A stretch of 64,000 nucleotides of DNA from Draconibacterium sp. (lineage in GTDB: Bacteria > Bacteroidota > Bacteroidia > Bacteroidales > Prolixibacteraceae), in contig WOYV01000119.1 of assembly GCA_011620585.1 (NCBI GenBank), positions 1 to 64,000 on the forward strand, read 5' to 3'. Positions within the stretch are counted from its first letter, which is position 1; every line of letters starts with the position of its first letter. A program made the translations under genes and the position numbers. Below, piece by piece: positions 8,543 through 20,016 of the stretch. A model generated the notes under the pieces. The model did no database searches. It saw only the letters and a list, made by a program, of their open reading frames with translations, and was not told where the DNA came from.

Positions 8543-9265
8543 CTAGTTATTCTCTTCTAGCAAACTTTCAAATTTAATTTCTTCTTTGATTTTTGCCGAA
8601 TCGGATAGTTTTCCATCGACACAGACCAGGGTGCGCGCCGATTTTTTGGCAATCACCGCATAATCGTGCGTAGCCATTAAAACCGTTTTGCCACGTTCGT
8701 TCAGGCGGATAAACAAATCGAGGATTTCCTCCGAAGTTTCGGGGTCGAGGTTTCCGGTAGGTTCGTCGGCCAGCAATAAATCCGGTTCATTTAATATTGC
8801 CCGTGCAATCACAATTCGCTGCTGCTCTCCCCCACTCAGTTCGTGCGGCATTTTATCAGCTTTATCAACCATACCAACAATTCCGAGTACTTCAATAACA
8901 CGCTTTTTTATAGCATCTTTCTGTTCCCAGCCCGTGGCTTTCAAAACAAAAGCAAGGTTGGCTTCCACATTCCGATCGGTTAGCAAACGAAAATCCTGGA
9001 AAACCACTCCTATTTTGCGGCGTAGCTGAGCTGTTTCCCTGCTTTTAATTCCTTTCAAATCAAAACCAAGTACAGTAGCATTTCCTTCTGTCAGTGGCAA
9101 TTCAGCGTTTAGCGTTTTAATCAAGCTGGTTTTGCCTGTCCCCACTTTCCCGATCACATAAATAAATTCACCTTCTTCCACTTCCAAATCAACCCCTGAA
9201 AGGATGAGAGTTTCGCGCTGGTAGATGTCTGCTCCGGTAAGTTTAATTACTTTTTGTGCTTCCAT
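8543..9265 (-). CDS. ftsE: FtsE-like ABC transporter ATPase
   Basis: The 240-residue ATPase has Walker A GKVGTGKTS, the Q-loop VVFQDFRLL, signature LSGGEQQR, Walker B LLLADEPTGNLD and switch histidine MATHD. The sequence around the Q-loop and the short length are those of FtsE, which with the membrane protein FtsX controls septal peptidoglycan hydrolases during division. No ftsX lies beside it; in Bacteroidota the two are often unlinked. An ABC ATPase of the LolD/MacB group is the main alternative. It is transcribed away from the TPR gene across a 216-base gap. Confidence 0.85.
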   Translation of the reverse strand: MEAQKVIKLTGADIYQRETLILSGVDLEVEEGEFIYVIGKVGTGKTSLIKTLNAELPLTEGNATVLGFDLKGIKSRETAQLRRKIGVVFQDFRLLTDRNVEANLAFVLKATGWEQKDAIKKRVIEVLGIVGMVDKADKMPHELSGGEQQRIVIARAILNEPDLLLADEPTGNLDPETSEEILDLFIRLNERGKTVLMATHDYAVIAKKSARTLVCVDGKLSDSAKIKEEIKFESLLEENN

Positions 9266-9481
9266 TTAGTTGAAATGTTGCGGCAAGTTAAATCGAAAAT
9301 ATTTACCCAACTGCATAATAAACAAAAGAAATAAACAGTTTCTTGTTAAGAATTACAAGAATTAGTGACCGTTCATCAAACCGATAATCTGTATTTTCGA
9401 TTTTGATAAATTTCCTTTAAAAACATTAGGACCGGGAACAACAGCCGAAGGCTAATTCACTTAACATGAGAAACTAAAAGC

Positions 9482-12400
9482 ATGAAGACAGTTCGGATAA
9501 TACTCTTTTTCGCTTATGCCCTCTTTTTTTCGCACCCCATTCAGGCTCAACAAAGCGCCTATTACAAAGAAGTGCAGAAAAATATAGATGTGGCAAAGCA
9601 GCTTTATTCCAAACAAAAATACGTTTCGGCCTACCGCGAATTTGAAAAAATTCAGAATCAGGTAGAACCAAAATCAGAGCTGTATTCCGAAGCCGAGTTC
9701 TACCGTTCGGTTTCTGCGCTTCAAGCCGGTTACCGCGCTGGAGAAAAACTGCTCGAAAATTTCATCACCCACTATCCCGAAAGCCCATACATCAACACGG
9801 CCTGGTTTAATATGGGCAAAAACCAGTTCGAACGCAAACAGTACCTGCGTGCACTTCGCAGCTTTCAGAATGTCGACCGCCGCGATCTTTCGGATAACGA
9901 CCGTATTGAACTGGCTTACCAAAACGGTTATGCCAACCTGATGCAGGACAATACAGCCGAAGCACTAAAAGATTTTGAAAAGATTAGAAACTCGAATAAC
10001 CTTTACAGTAAACCGGCTACCTATTATTGGGCACACATTCAGTACCTGAATGAAAATTACGCAGCAGCGCTCGAAGGTTTTTCGAAACTTAACGGCGATC
10101 CGTCGTACTCTCAGGTAATCCCAATTTACGTGAGTCACATTTATTACAAACAACAGAAATATTCCGAAGTAGTTAATTATACGACCTCGATAATCGATGA
10201 TGTTCCCGAAGAACAAAAAGCCGAACTTTCGAGAATTGTGGGCGATTCGTACTTTCATTTAAAAGAATACGGTAAAGCTATACCTTACCTGGAAACATAT
10301 TTTGAAACACCGGGGCCAAAAACCCGCGAGGAGAACTATATTCTGGGTTTTTCTTACTACCACAATGCAGAATACGAAAAAGCAGCTCCGTTACTCGAAA
10401 AGGCCTGCACCGGCGAAGATGAACTGACCCAAAACGCTTATTATCATTTGGCCGACTGCTTTATTAAGCTCGATCAGAAAGAAAAAGCAAAAACAGCCTT
10501 CAGCGCCGCTTCCGAATTCGATTTCAATCCAAAAATCAAGGAAGATGCCTTGTTTAGCTATGCAAAACTTTCGTACGAACTTTCGTATTCTCCTTTTAAC
10601 GAAACCATCAAAGCTTTTGATAAATACATTAGTTTATATCCCAATTCCGACAGAAACGCCGAGGCCTACTCTATTCTGGTGGAAGTGTACATGGTAACAA
10701 AAAATTACAAAGACGCGATTGCATCGATTGAAAAAATTAAAAATAAAACACCCGATATTTTAAGAGCCTACCAACGCGTTACCTTTTACCGCGGTTTGGA
10801 ATTGTTTTCAAATTCGGATTACAACCAGGCCATCGAATATTTCGATTTGTCGCTCGATAACGGCAAATACAGCCGCGAGTTGAATGCCCGCGCCCAATAT
10901 TGGAAATCGGAAGCTTTATACCGATTGGGAGATTACGACAACGCAGTAATCGCTTTTAACCGTTTTGAATCGATGGCAGGATCGACATCTGTTCCTGAAG
11001 CTGAAGGTTCGGACTACAACCTGGGTTATGCTTATCTGAAGATGGATGACAAGGAAACTGCTTTCACGCATTTTAAAAAATACGCACAAAAAATGCAGGG
11101 CAAGCGTACTCCAAAACTGGCTGATACTTTCAACCGCTTAGGCGATTATTATTTCATGAAAACAAACTACACCGAGGCTGTCGATAATTACCGGCGTGCC
11201 TACACCATGAAAATGTACGAAGCCGATTACGCGCTTTTGCAAATGGCTTTTTGTGAAGGATTACAACGCGCACAGGATGAAAAAATCGATAATCTGAACC
11301 GCTTGCTCACCGAGTTTCCCGAATCGGAATACCGCGACGACGCGCTTTATGAATTAGGACGTGCCTACGAACGGACAGGGAAAAATTACGAAGCTGTTCA
11401 GCAATACCAGCAAATTGTGAGCAACTACCCCGGAAGTTCGTTTTATCGGAATGCACTTTTGCAATTGGGTTTGGTGAACTACAACAACGGCGACTACAAT
11501 AAAGCGCTGCAGCAATACAAGGAAGTAGCCGAAAATTACCGGGGCACACCCGAGGCCGAAGCCGCACTTTCAGGAATTAAAAACTGCTATGTTGAATTGA
11601 ACAACGTGGATGCTTACTTTACTTACGCACGCCAGTTTGGAAGCGGTGCCGATGTGAGTGCAAGCGAGCAGGACGACCTCACCTACCGTGCAGCCGAACG
11701 TTTGTATATGGATGGCGATGCAAAAGCCAAACGCCAGCTCGAACAGTACCTTCGCCAGTTTCCAAACAGTAGTAATGCCGTTAACGCACATTTTTACCTG
11801 GCCGAGTTGCAATACAAAGACAGTGAGTTTGAGCAGGCCAACGAACACTATACATTTGTTGCCAATCAGCCCGACAACATTTTTAGCGAACAGGCGCTTT
11901 CCCGAGCTTCAGAAATGCAGTTTAATACCGGAAATTATGCCGAAGCGCTTTCGATGTTTAACCGTTTGGAAAAACTGGCCAACAGCAAATGGAACGTATT
12001 GCGCGCCAACATCGGCCAAATGCGTTGTTACATGATCGATAAAAACTACCCGCAGACGATCGTAGCAGCTCAAAAAGTAAAAAAACTTGACATAAGCAGC
12101 GATGCACTGAAATACGAAGCCGACTATGCAATCGGTAAAGCCTACTACGAATTGGGCAATCTGAACTCAGCCATCGATCCTTTAAAAGACGTGGCCAACG
12201 ACACCAAACTGGAACAGGGCGCCGAAGCCAAATACCTGCTGGCCGAGATTTATTACAAAAACAACAACCTGACAAAATCTGAGCAGGAAATTATCGACTT
12301 TGTGGATAAAGGAACTCCTTACACCTACTGGCTGGGTAAATCTTTCCTTTTACTGGCAAGTATCTACGAAGATAACAACGACCAGTTTCAGGCAAAACAT

Positions 12401-12553
12401 ACGCTGAAAAGTTTGGCTGATAATTACAATGAGGAAGATGATGGCATAGTTGCCGAAGCCACCCGTCGCCTGAACCTCATACTCGAAAAAGAAGCACAGC
12501 AGCAACAAAATGCCATCGACAGTTCATTCCAGATGCAAATCAAACAAAACTAA
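9482..12553 (+). CDS. Large secreted TPR-repeat protein
   Basis: A signal peptide ending at HPIQAQQ leads into about 1000 residues built almost wholly of tetratricopeptide-type helix pairs. Recognisable repeats include FYRSVSALQAGYRAGEKLLE, YYHLADCFIKLDQKEKAKTAF and YELGRAYERTGKNYEAVQQY. No enzymatic domain is visible. The gene is followed after 12 bases by an outer-membrane beta-barrel gene, so the two are surely co-transcribed and may form one periplasmic/outer-membrane assembly. Genes of this pair are common in Bacteroidota, but I know of no established function. TPR proteins usually act as scaffolds. The end QQQQNAIDSSFQMQIKQN is low in complexity. Confidence 0.85.
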   Translation: MKTVRIILFFAYALFFSHPIQAQQSAYYKEVQKNIDVAKQLYSKQKYVSAYREFEKIQNQVEPKSELYSEAEFYRSVSALQAGYRAGEKLLENFITHYPESPYINTAWFNMGKNQFERKQYLRALRSFQNVDRRDLSDNDRIELAYQNGYANLMQDNTAEALKDFEKIRNSNNLYSKPATYYWAHIQYLNENYAAALEGFSKLNGDPSYSQVIPIYVSHIYYKQQKYSEVVNYTTSIIDDVPEEQKAELSRIVGDSYFHLKEYGKAIPYLETYFETPGPKTREENYILGFSYYHNAEYEKAAPLLEKACTGEDELTQNAYYHLADCFIKLDQKEKAKTAFSAASEFDFNPKIKEDALFSYAKLSYELSYSPFNETIKAFDKYISLYPNSDRNAEAYSILVEVYMVTKNYKDAIASIEKIKNKTPDILRAYQRVTFYRGLELFSNSDYNQAIEYFDLSLDNGKYSRELNARAQYWKSEALYRLGDYDNAVIAFNRFESMAGSTSVPEAEGSDYNLGYAYLKMDDKETAFTHFKKYAQKMQGKRTPKLADTFNRLGDYYFMKTNYTEAVDNYRRAYTMKMYEADYALLQMAFCEGLQRAQDEKIDNLNRLLTEFPESEYRDDALYELGRAYERTGKNYEAVQQYQQIVSNYPGSSFYRNALLQLGLVNYNNGDYNKALQQYKEVAENYRGTPEAEAALSGIKNCYVELNNVDAYFTYARQFGSGADVSASEQDDLTYRAAERLYMDGDAKAKRQLEQYLRQFPNSSNAVNAHFYLAELQYKDSEFEQANEHYTFVANQPDNIFSEQALSRASEMQFNTGNYAEALSMFNRLEKLANSKWNVLRANIGQMRCYMIDKNYPQTIVAAQKVKKLDISSDALKYEADYAIGKAYYELGNLNSAIDPLKDVANDTKLEQGAEAKYLLAEIYYKNNNLTKSEQEIIDFVDKGTPYTYWLGKSFLLLASIYEDNNDQFQAKHTLKSLADNYNEEDDGIVAEATRRLNLILEKEAQQQQNAIDSSFQMQIKQN

Positions 12554-12565
12554 ATTCAGAGTACC

Positions 12566-14347
12566 ATGCAGAAATCTTCAAAATATATTCTCCTGATCCT
12601 GTTTTTAACAACGGTTTTTGGTGCACAGGCACAAACACGGCGCGATTCGCTTCAACGCGAAGTGGAGGTTACCAAAACCTACACCCCCACCGTTTCGGAT
12701 GCCAACAAACTGAACAGCATGCCCGAAACCGATGAGACAGAACACCAGAAACCCACTTTTAATTACCGGATCAACAGCCAGCCCGTTTTTAGTACCTTCC
12801 CGCTTACTCCGCTAAAAGCAGCAACCATCGAAACCACCCCACATGTTCAGAAAGGTTATGGTTTGGTTCGCGCCGGGTTTGGAAATTACTACAAACCTTA
12901 TGGCGAAGTTTTCTTTAACAATCTGAATTCAAAAAACTCTGTGTTTGGCATCCATGCGATGCACCTCTCCTCTTTCAGCAAAATCAATCTTAAAGGAAGA
13001 AAACATGTGGATGCACCATTTATGAATAATCAGCTTGAATTATTTGTAAAAAACAGCGTTAGGAATTCGATTCTTTCAGTTGATGCGAACCTGAAACACG
13101 ATGCCTTTCGTTATTACGGTTATCCGCTCGATCCTGTTCCCGATCTTTTGTTGGAAGATGATCAGCAGATCAATTATTTTGGAACCAAACAATCTTTTGT
13201 ACGAGGCGGTTTTCATATCAACCTGGATAATCCCGGAGCAGAAATGGATGAACAGGAAGTTGGCTTCGACTTCGACTACCATTACTTTGGAACCAAAACC
13301 GATCAGCGCGAGAATTACGTGAATTTTACCGTTGATTACCGTCAACCTCTTGTTACAGGGGTTGGTTTGATCGAAGGTGGAGTGGAATTTACAAATGCCA
13401 GCCAGATTTATTTACCTTCTGATACAACCCTGGGTAAAAAATCGACAACGGTTTTATTTGCGAAACCGGCCTGGTATATTGGCAATAAAAAAGCCAATGC
13501 TACCCTTGGCGTAAGTACCTGGTTTATTATGCAGAGCGACATGGACACCGAAGCTAAAATTGCCCCGAACATCAGGGCAAACTGGGCGCCGGTGGAAGAG
13601 ATCATTACCCTTTTTGCAGGAATCGACGGCGAGTTCATCAACAATTACTATTCAAAAATTGCCTACGAAAACCCGTTTGTCGATCCCACTCACAATGTTC
13701 GAAATTCGATGCAGCGCATTCGCTTTTACGGAGGTTTCGATGGAAAGCTTTCGAAAAAAACAGCCTTTAAAGTTTCGGGCGAATATGCTGTTATTGCCGA
13801 TCAGCCGCTATATTTTCTGAACGAAAACTACTATCTGACCCCGCTGGTAAATCCAAATCCATTAATTGTAGACAATACTTTTGCAGTTTTATACGATGAT
13901 ATGAACCGCATGAAGTTGAATGCCGAAATCTATCATGCGTCGTTGGATAAGCTTGATCTTTTGCTCTCGGTGAATTACTACAGCTACAAAATGAGTGAAC
14001 AGCAAGAAGCCTGGAACCTTCCACAATGGGATGCAACCGTTTCGTTAGGATACAAAATCACAGAACAATTAAGTGTAAAAGCTGATTTATTTATGATGGG
14101 AGAACGGAAAGCGTTGATTTTAGAATACCCCGGCCCTTCATATCTTGCAGTTGCAATTGGCCCCTCCAGAAAAACATATACCCTTGATCCGGTCTTTGAT
14201 ATTAATCTGAATGGTACCTATCAACTCACCAATAAATTTGCCTTATTTGCCCAACTCAATAACCTGGGATTCCAGGGTTACGAACGCTGGTTTGGGTACC
14301 CGGTCCAGAGCTTTAATTTCCTGGCCGGCATTAGTTACGCGTTCTGA
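12566..14347 (+). CDS. Outer-membrane beta-barrel protein, partner of TPR protein
   Basis: The 593-residue protein has a signal peptide (ending GAQAQTRR) followed by a short unusual segment, LQREVEVTKTYTPTVSDANK, and then a run of amphipathic strands such as GYGLVRAGFGNYYKPYGEVF. The C-terminus FNFLLAGISYAF-like stretch ends in phenylalanine, the usual barrel sorting signal. No plug domain is visible, so it is not a typical TonB receptor although it may be annotated as one. It directly follows the TPR gene. A rho-independent terminator lies 18 bases after its stop and ends the operon. Function is unknown. Confidence 0.75.
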   Translation: MQKSSKYILLILFLTTVFGAQAQTRRDSLQREVEVTKTYTPTVSDANKLNSMPETDETEHQKPTFNYRINSQPVFSTFPLTPLKAATIETTPHVQKGYGLVRAGFGNYYKPYGEVFFNNLNSKNSVFGIHAMHLSSFSKINLKGRKHVDAPFMNNQLELFVKNSVRNSILSVDANLKHDAFRYYGYPLDPVPDLLLEDDQQINYFGTKQSFVRGGFHINLDNPGAEMDEQEVGFDFDYHYFGTKTDQRENYVNFTVDYRQPLVTGVGLIEGGVEFTNASQIYLPSDTTLGKKSTTVLFAKPAWYIGNKKANATLGVSTWFIMQSDMDTEAKIAPNIRANWAPVEEIITLFAGIDGEFINNYYSKIAYENPFVDPTHNVRNSMQRIRFYGGFDGKLSKKTAFKVSGEYAVIADQPLYFLNENYYLTPLVNPNPLIVDNTFAVLYDDMNRMKLNAEIYHASLDKLDLLLSVNYYSYKMSEQQEAWNLPQWDATVSLGYKITEQLSVKADLFMMGERKALILEYPGPSYLAVAIGPSRKTYTLDPVFDINLNGTYQLTNKFALFAQLNNLGFQGYERWFGYPVQSFNFLAGISYAF

Positions 14348-14364
14348 TCAATCAATTCGGAAAG

Positions 14365-14396
14365 AAGAGGGGGCCACAGCGCTCCCTTTTTTATTT
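14365..14396 (+). terminator. Terminator of the TPR/beta-barrel operon
   Basis: AAGAGGGGGC pairs with GCTCCCTTTT through eight Watson-Crick and two G-U pairs around a CACAGC loop. A T-run (TTTTTT) follows directly. Confidence 0.7.
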
Positions 14397-14493
14397 TAAG
14401 CAAGCGCTATATCGCTCATTTTCAAGTTAATAACTTGTTAAAAAATACTCCTTTAAAAGGCTCCTAAAACGCCAACTCTTTCACGATTTTTTC

Positions 14494-14501
14494 TATCTTT
14501 G
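14494..14501 (+). promoter_or_regulatory. -7 box of gyrB
   Basis: TATCTTTG matches TAnnTTTG. The gyrB ATG lies 140 bases downstream, so the transcript would carry an unusually long leader for this window. No strong -33 was seen. Confidence 0.5.
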
Positions 14502-14623
14502 TCGGGTGATTTCAATACAAGTTTTAAAACGTCAAAAAAGCCTGAAAATCAATTAGTTTCCTTTTGAAGGGTTAAGCATCTTCAATACCTGGGAAACTAT
14601 TTTATTTTACAGATTCTGTTTGA

Positions 14624-16621
<1,998 letters not shown>

Positions 16622-16693
16622 TTAAGATATGAGACTTTAGCGCCGGGCAGTGAAATTTCCCGTTCATGCTGAAATTTCAAATAAAATATGGAT

Positions 16694-16720
16694 GAAAACC
16701 GGGTTAGCCCCGGTTTTCTT
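16694..16720 (+). terminator. Terminator of gyrB
   Basis: GAAAACCGGG and CCCGGTTTTC form a perfect 10-bp stem with a TTAGC loop, followed by a short T-rich run. Confidence 0.75.
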
Positions 16721-16757
16721 ATCTCAATACTTAATACCAATTACTAAAATCTTTTGA

Positions 16758-17342
16758 ATGAATATTTGTGTTTTTTGTTCGTCGAGTAATGCCATAGCAG
16801 AAGTATATTTCCAGGAAGCTCATCAGCTTGGAACCATGATTGGTAACAGTGGACACGCGTTAATTAATGGTGGCGCCAATGTAGGTTTAATGGAAGCCGT
16901 AACGGTTGCAGCCAGTAAAGCCGGGGCAAAAACAATAGGAATTATTCCCGAAAAAATGATCGGACGGTCGCTCGCATCAGATAATTCACACAAAGTCATT
17001 ATTACTCCTGATATGATGGAACGAAAAGCCAAAATGCGCGATATGTCGGATGCATTTATTGCGTTGCCCGGTGGTTTCGGAACACTGGAGGAAATTTTGG
17101 AAGTTATGACACTCCGTCAGCTTTCGTATCATACAAAACCTATTGTTTTTATAAATACAAACGGTTTTTTCGACGATCTTTTTCGTCAGTTTGAACGTTC
17201 GTACAACGAAATGTTTGCAAAAGACGTATACAAGAGACTTTATTTTGTAGCCGGAAATGCGGAGGAAGCCATGCATTATATTTTAAAGTACGAGGCTGAG
17301 GAACTCGATTCGAAATGGTTTGTGGTTCCCGAAAAGAAGTAG
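16758..17342 (+). CDS. LOG-family protein (TIGR00730 Rossmann fold)
   Basis: The 194-residue protein opens MNICVFCSSSNAIAEVYF, then shows GHALINGGANVGLMEAV and the family signature PGGFGTLEEILEVMTLRQL. These are features of LOG-type nucleoside 5'-monophosphate phosphoribohydrolases, cytoplasmic enzymes that release free bases from nucleotide monophosphates. The arginine/glutamate pair expected before the signature (MMERKAKM) is present. Bacterial members are often annotated as cytokinin riboside 5'-monophosphate hydrolases, although their usual substrate is more likely AMP or a damaged nucleotide. It is a single gene after the gyrB terminator. Confidence 0.9.
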   Translation: MNICVFCSSSNAIAEVYFQEAHQLGTMIGNSGHALINGGANVGLMEAVTVAASKAGAKTIGIIPEKMIGRSLASDNSHKVIITPDMMERKAKMRDMSDAFIALPGGFGTLEEILEVMTLRQLSYHTKPIVFINTNGFFDDLFRQFERSYNEMFAKDVYKRLYFVAGNAEEAMHYILKYEAEELDSKWFVVPEKK

Positions 17343-17559
17343 GGGAAAAACAGATAAGTTGGTATTATCGTTGTTTGGGCCCGCGAAAAAAAACTGACAA
17401 ACTTGCACTAATATCTGAATTTGCTTTTCACTTTTTAACAAAAGCCAGGCTTGCTTGTTAAATTATGCAAAATAGAACACCTGAAAAGTATATGCAGCCA
17501 CTAGTGGCAATAAATTTGCTGAAGGAGAACGCAATTATTAATTAAAAAATGAAAAGACC

Positions 17560-19002
17560 ATGAAAAAATTTGGAAGAGTTTCATTGACATTGTTACTGGT
17601 GATCGCCGGAGCTTTTGTGGCAGTTTGGGCATATAGCACCTTTTTCAACGAGCCCCAGGTAATACATGTAAAAGACGAACAGGCCGCATTAAAATATACC
17701 GGGTTACCCGCCGAAGGCGAGCAAACACTTCCCAACCTGACGTATGCTGCAGAAAATTCGGTTCATGCCGTAGTACATATTGCAACACAGTCTGTTCGAA
17801 CCGGCGAATGGTCAAGTGGCAATCCTTTTCTCGATGAATTTTTTGGATTAAGAAGAAGTGAACCCCAGGTACGACAGGGTTTTGGTTCGGGCGTTATTTT
17901 AAGTAACGATGGCTACATTGTTACAAACAATCATGTAGTGGAAGATGCTCAGAATGTAAAAGTGATTTTGAACGACAAACGTGAATTTGAAGCAAAAGTA
18001 ATTGGTACCGATCCTTCAACCGACCTGGCGCTGCTTAAAATTGACGCCGAAGATTTACCCTTTCTTACTTACGGAAACTCGGAAGACCTGAAACTCGGGG
18101 AATGGGTACTAGCCGTTGGAAACCCTTTTAACTTAACTTCTACCGTAACTGCAGGAATCGTAAGCGCACGCGCCCGTAATCTCGGCATCAATCAGGATAC
18201 CTATTCCATTGAGTCATTTATCCAAACAGATGCTGCCGTAAATCCCGGAAACAGTGGTGGCGCGTTGGTTAATCAGCAAGGTAAACTGGTTGGAATAAAT
18301 GCTGCGATTGCATCACGAACCGGTTCGTACACCGGATATTCTTTCGCCATTCCGGTGTCGATTGTGAAAAAAGTTGTAGCCGATTTAAAAGAATTTGGAG
18401 AGGTTCAGCGTGCCTTACTTGGTGTAAATATTGGGGATGTAAATGCCGAACTGGCAAACAAATTGAACCTCGAACGTGTTGAAGGTGTTTACGTAGGAGC
18501 AGTTACTGAAAACGGTGCCGCCAAAGAAGCAGGGATAAAAGCAGAAGATGTAATTATTTCAGTGAACGGTGAAAAAGTAAAAACGTCGGCCGAATTACAG
18601 GAAAAAGTCAGCCAGTTCCGTCCGGGTGACGATATCAAAGTTACTGTACTTCGCGACAACAAAGAGAAACAATTTACCGTTACTTTGCGTAACAGACACG
18701 GTGATACTCAAATTGTGAGGGATAACACCGTTATTTTAGGAGCCGAATTCGAATCGGTCGACGACAATGTAAAACGCGAACTCGATATCAATTCGGGTAT
18801 CGTGGTTACAAGTGTTAAAAATGGAAAACTAAAAGATATTGGTATAAAAAAGGGTTTTATCATCACTGCCGTGAACAAAAAGCCCATTTATGAGGTCAAT
18901 GATTTTAAGAGAGAGATAGGAAATGCAAGAGGAGGAATTTTTCTGGAGGGGGTTTATCCCAATGGTGAATATGCATACTACGTTTTACCCGCAGGTTACT
19001 AA
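17560..19002 (+). CDS. HtrA/Deg-family periplasmic serine protease
   Basis: The 480-residue protein has an N-terminal signal/anchor segment (about 7-28), a trypsin-like protease domain and two PDZ domains. The catalytic triad is visible in TNNHVVEDA (His), STDLALLKI (Asp) and NPGNSGGALV (Ser). The first PDZ begins near RALLGVNIGDVN and the second near NTVILGAEFESVDD. HtrA/DegQ proteins degrade or refold damaged envelope proteins. The second PDZ is short and diverged. An ATG twelve bases upstream is out of frame and closes at once, so ATG 17560 is used. It is a single gene, followed by rpoD with its own promoter. Confidence 0.95.
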   Translation: MKKFGRVSLTLLLVIAGAFVAVWAYSTFFNEPQVIHVKDEQAALKYTGLPAEGEQTLPNLTYAAENSVHAVVHIATQSVRTGEWSSGNPFLDEFFGLRRSEPQVRQGFGSGVILSNDGYIVTNNHVVEDAQNVKVILNDKREFEAKVIGTDPSTDLALLKIDAEDLPFLTYGNSEDLKLGEWVLAVGNPFNLTSTVTAGIVSARARNLGINQDTYSIESFIQTDAAVNPGNSGGALVNQQGKLVGINAAIASRTGSYTGYSFAIPVSIVKKVVADLKEFGEVQRALLGVNIGDVNAELANKLNLERVEGVYVGAVTENGAAKEAGIKAEDVIISVNGEKVKTSAELQEKVSQFRPGDDIKVTVLRDNKEKQFTVTLRNRHGDTQIVRDNTVILGAEFESVDDNVKRELDINSGIVVTSVKNGKLKDIGIKKGFIITAVNKKPIYEVNDFKREIGNARGGIFLEGVYPNGEYAYYVLPAGY

Positions 19003-19059
19003 TAAACCCTGTTTGCACTTTTAAGTTTGCATTAATAAAAATTCATTGATTTTTTCTCC

Positions 19060-19090
19060 TTGAATTGTAAGTATTTATGTGCTATATTTG
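19060..19090 (+). promoter_or_regulatory. Promoter of rpoD
   Basis: TTG (19060-19062) lies 20 bases before TATATTTG (19083-19090), a full TAnnTTTG match. The rpoD ATG is 21 bases further on. The gene product is presumably the sigma factor that reads this very motif. Confidence 0.7.
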
Positions 19091-19111
19091 CACGATTTTT
19101 AAGAAAACTAT

Positions 19112-19972
19112 ATGAGACAGCTAAAGATCACAAAGTCAATCACTAACCGTGAAAGTGCCTCTTTAGACAAGTATTTACAGGAAATCGGAAAGGAAGAACT
19201 GATTACTGTCGAAGAAGAAGTGGAATTGGCCCAGCGGATCAAGAAAGGTGATCAGGCTGCTTTGGAAAAACTCACAAGAGCAAACCTGCGTTTTGTGGTG
19301 TCGGTGGCAAAACAGTACCAAAATCAGGGACTGAGTCTACCCGACCTCATCAACGAAGGAAACCTTGGATTAATTAAAGCAGCTGAGAAATTCGATGAGA
19401 CCCGCGGTTTTAAATTCATTTCTTATGCAGTATGGTGGATTCGTCAATCGATTCTTCAGGCCTTAGCAGAGCAGTCGCGTATCGTTCGTTTGCCATTGAA
19501 CCAGGTAGGTTCACTGAACAAGATTAACAAAGCTTTTTCAAAATTTGAGCAAGAACACGAACGCAAGCCCTCACCCGAAGAATTAGCCGAATCACTGGAC
19601 TTACCTGCCGATAAGGTTGCCGACACTTTGCGTGTTTCTGGCCGTCATGTTTCTGTTGATGCACCGTTTGTCGACGGTGAAGACAACAGTTTGCTCGACG
19701 TGCTGGTAAACAACGACTCGCCAAATGCCGACCGCAGCCTGATCATGGAATCATTGTCAAAGGAGATTCATCGCGCGTTAGCTACATTGACCGAACGTGA
19801 GAGCGACATCATTCGACTGTTTTTTGGCATAGGGTGCCAGGAAATGACATTAGAGGAAATCGGTGAACGATTTGGATTAACCCGCGAAAGGGTACGTCAG
19901 ATAAAAGAAAAAGCTATTCGACGATTAAGACATACATCGCGAAGCAAATTATTAAAATCATATCTGGGATAA
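19112..19972 (+). CDS. rpoD: Primary RNA polymerase sigma factor RpoD/SigA
   Basis: The 286-residue protein begins with [26 protein letters not shown], the standard start in Bacteroidota, and has sigma regions 1.2, 2 ([22 protein letters not shown]), 3 and 4 with the -33-binding helix-turn-helix [21 protein letters not shown]. It lacks region 1.1 and the long non-conserved insert of the E. coli protein, as is usual for the phylum. This is the housekeeping sigma factor that recognises TTTG/TAnnTTTG promoters, many examples of which are visible in this window. A strong terminator follows the stop. Confidence 0.96.
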   Translation: MRQLKITKSITNRESASLDKYLQEIGKEELITVEEEVELAQRIKKGDQAALEKLTRANLRFVVSVAKQYQNQGLSLPDLINEGNLGLIKAAEKFDETRGFKFISYAVWWIRQSILQALAEQSRIVRLPLNQVGSLNKINKAFSKFEQEHERKPSPEELAESLDLPADKVADTLRVSGRHVSVDAPFVDGEDNSLLDVLVNNDSPNADRSLIMESLSKEIHRALATLTERESDIIRLFFGIGCQEMTLEEIGERFGLTRERVRQIKEKAIRRLRHTSRSKLLKSYLG

Positions 19973-19980
19973 AAAATCGA

Positions 19981-20009
19981 AAGGTTGCCAACAGCGGCAA
20001 CCTTTTTTT
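19981..20009 (+). terminator. Terminator of rpoD
   Basis: AAGGTTGCC and GGCAACCTT form a perfect 9-bp stem with an AACAGC loop and a T7 tract. It lies between convergent genes and could also stop the antiporter transcript. Confidence 0.85.
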
Positions 20010-20016
20010 ATTTTTA

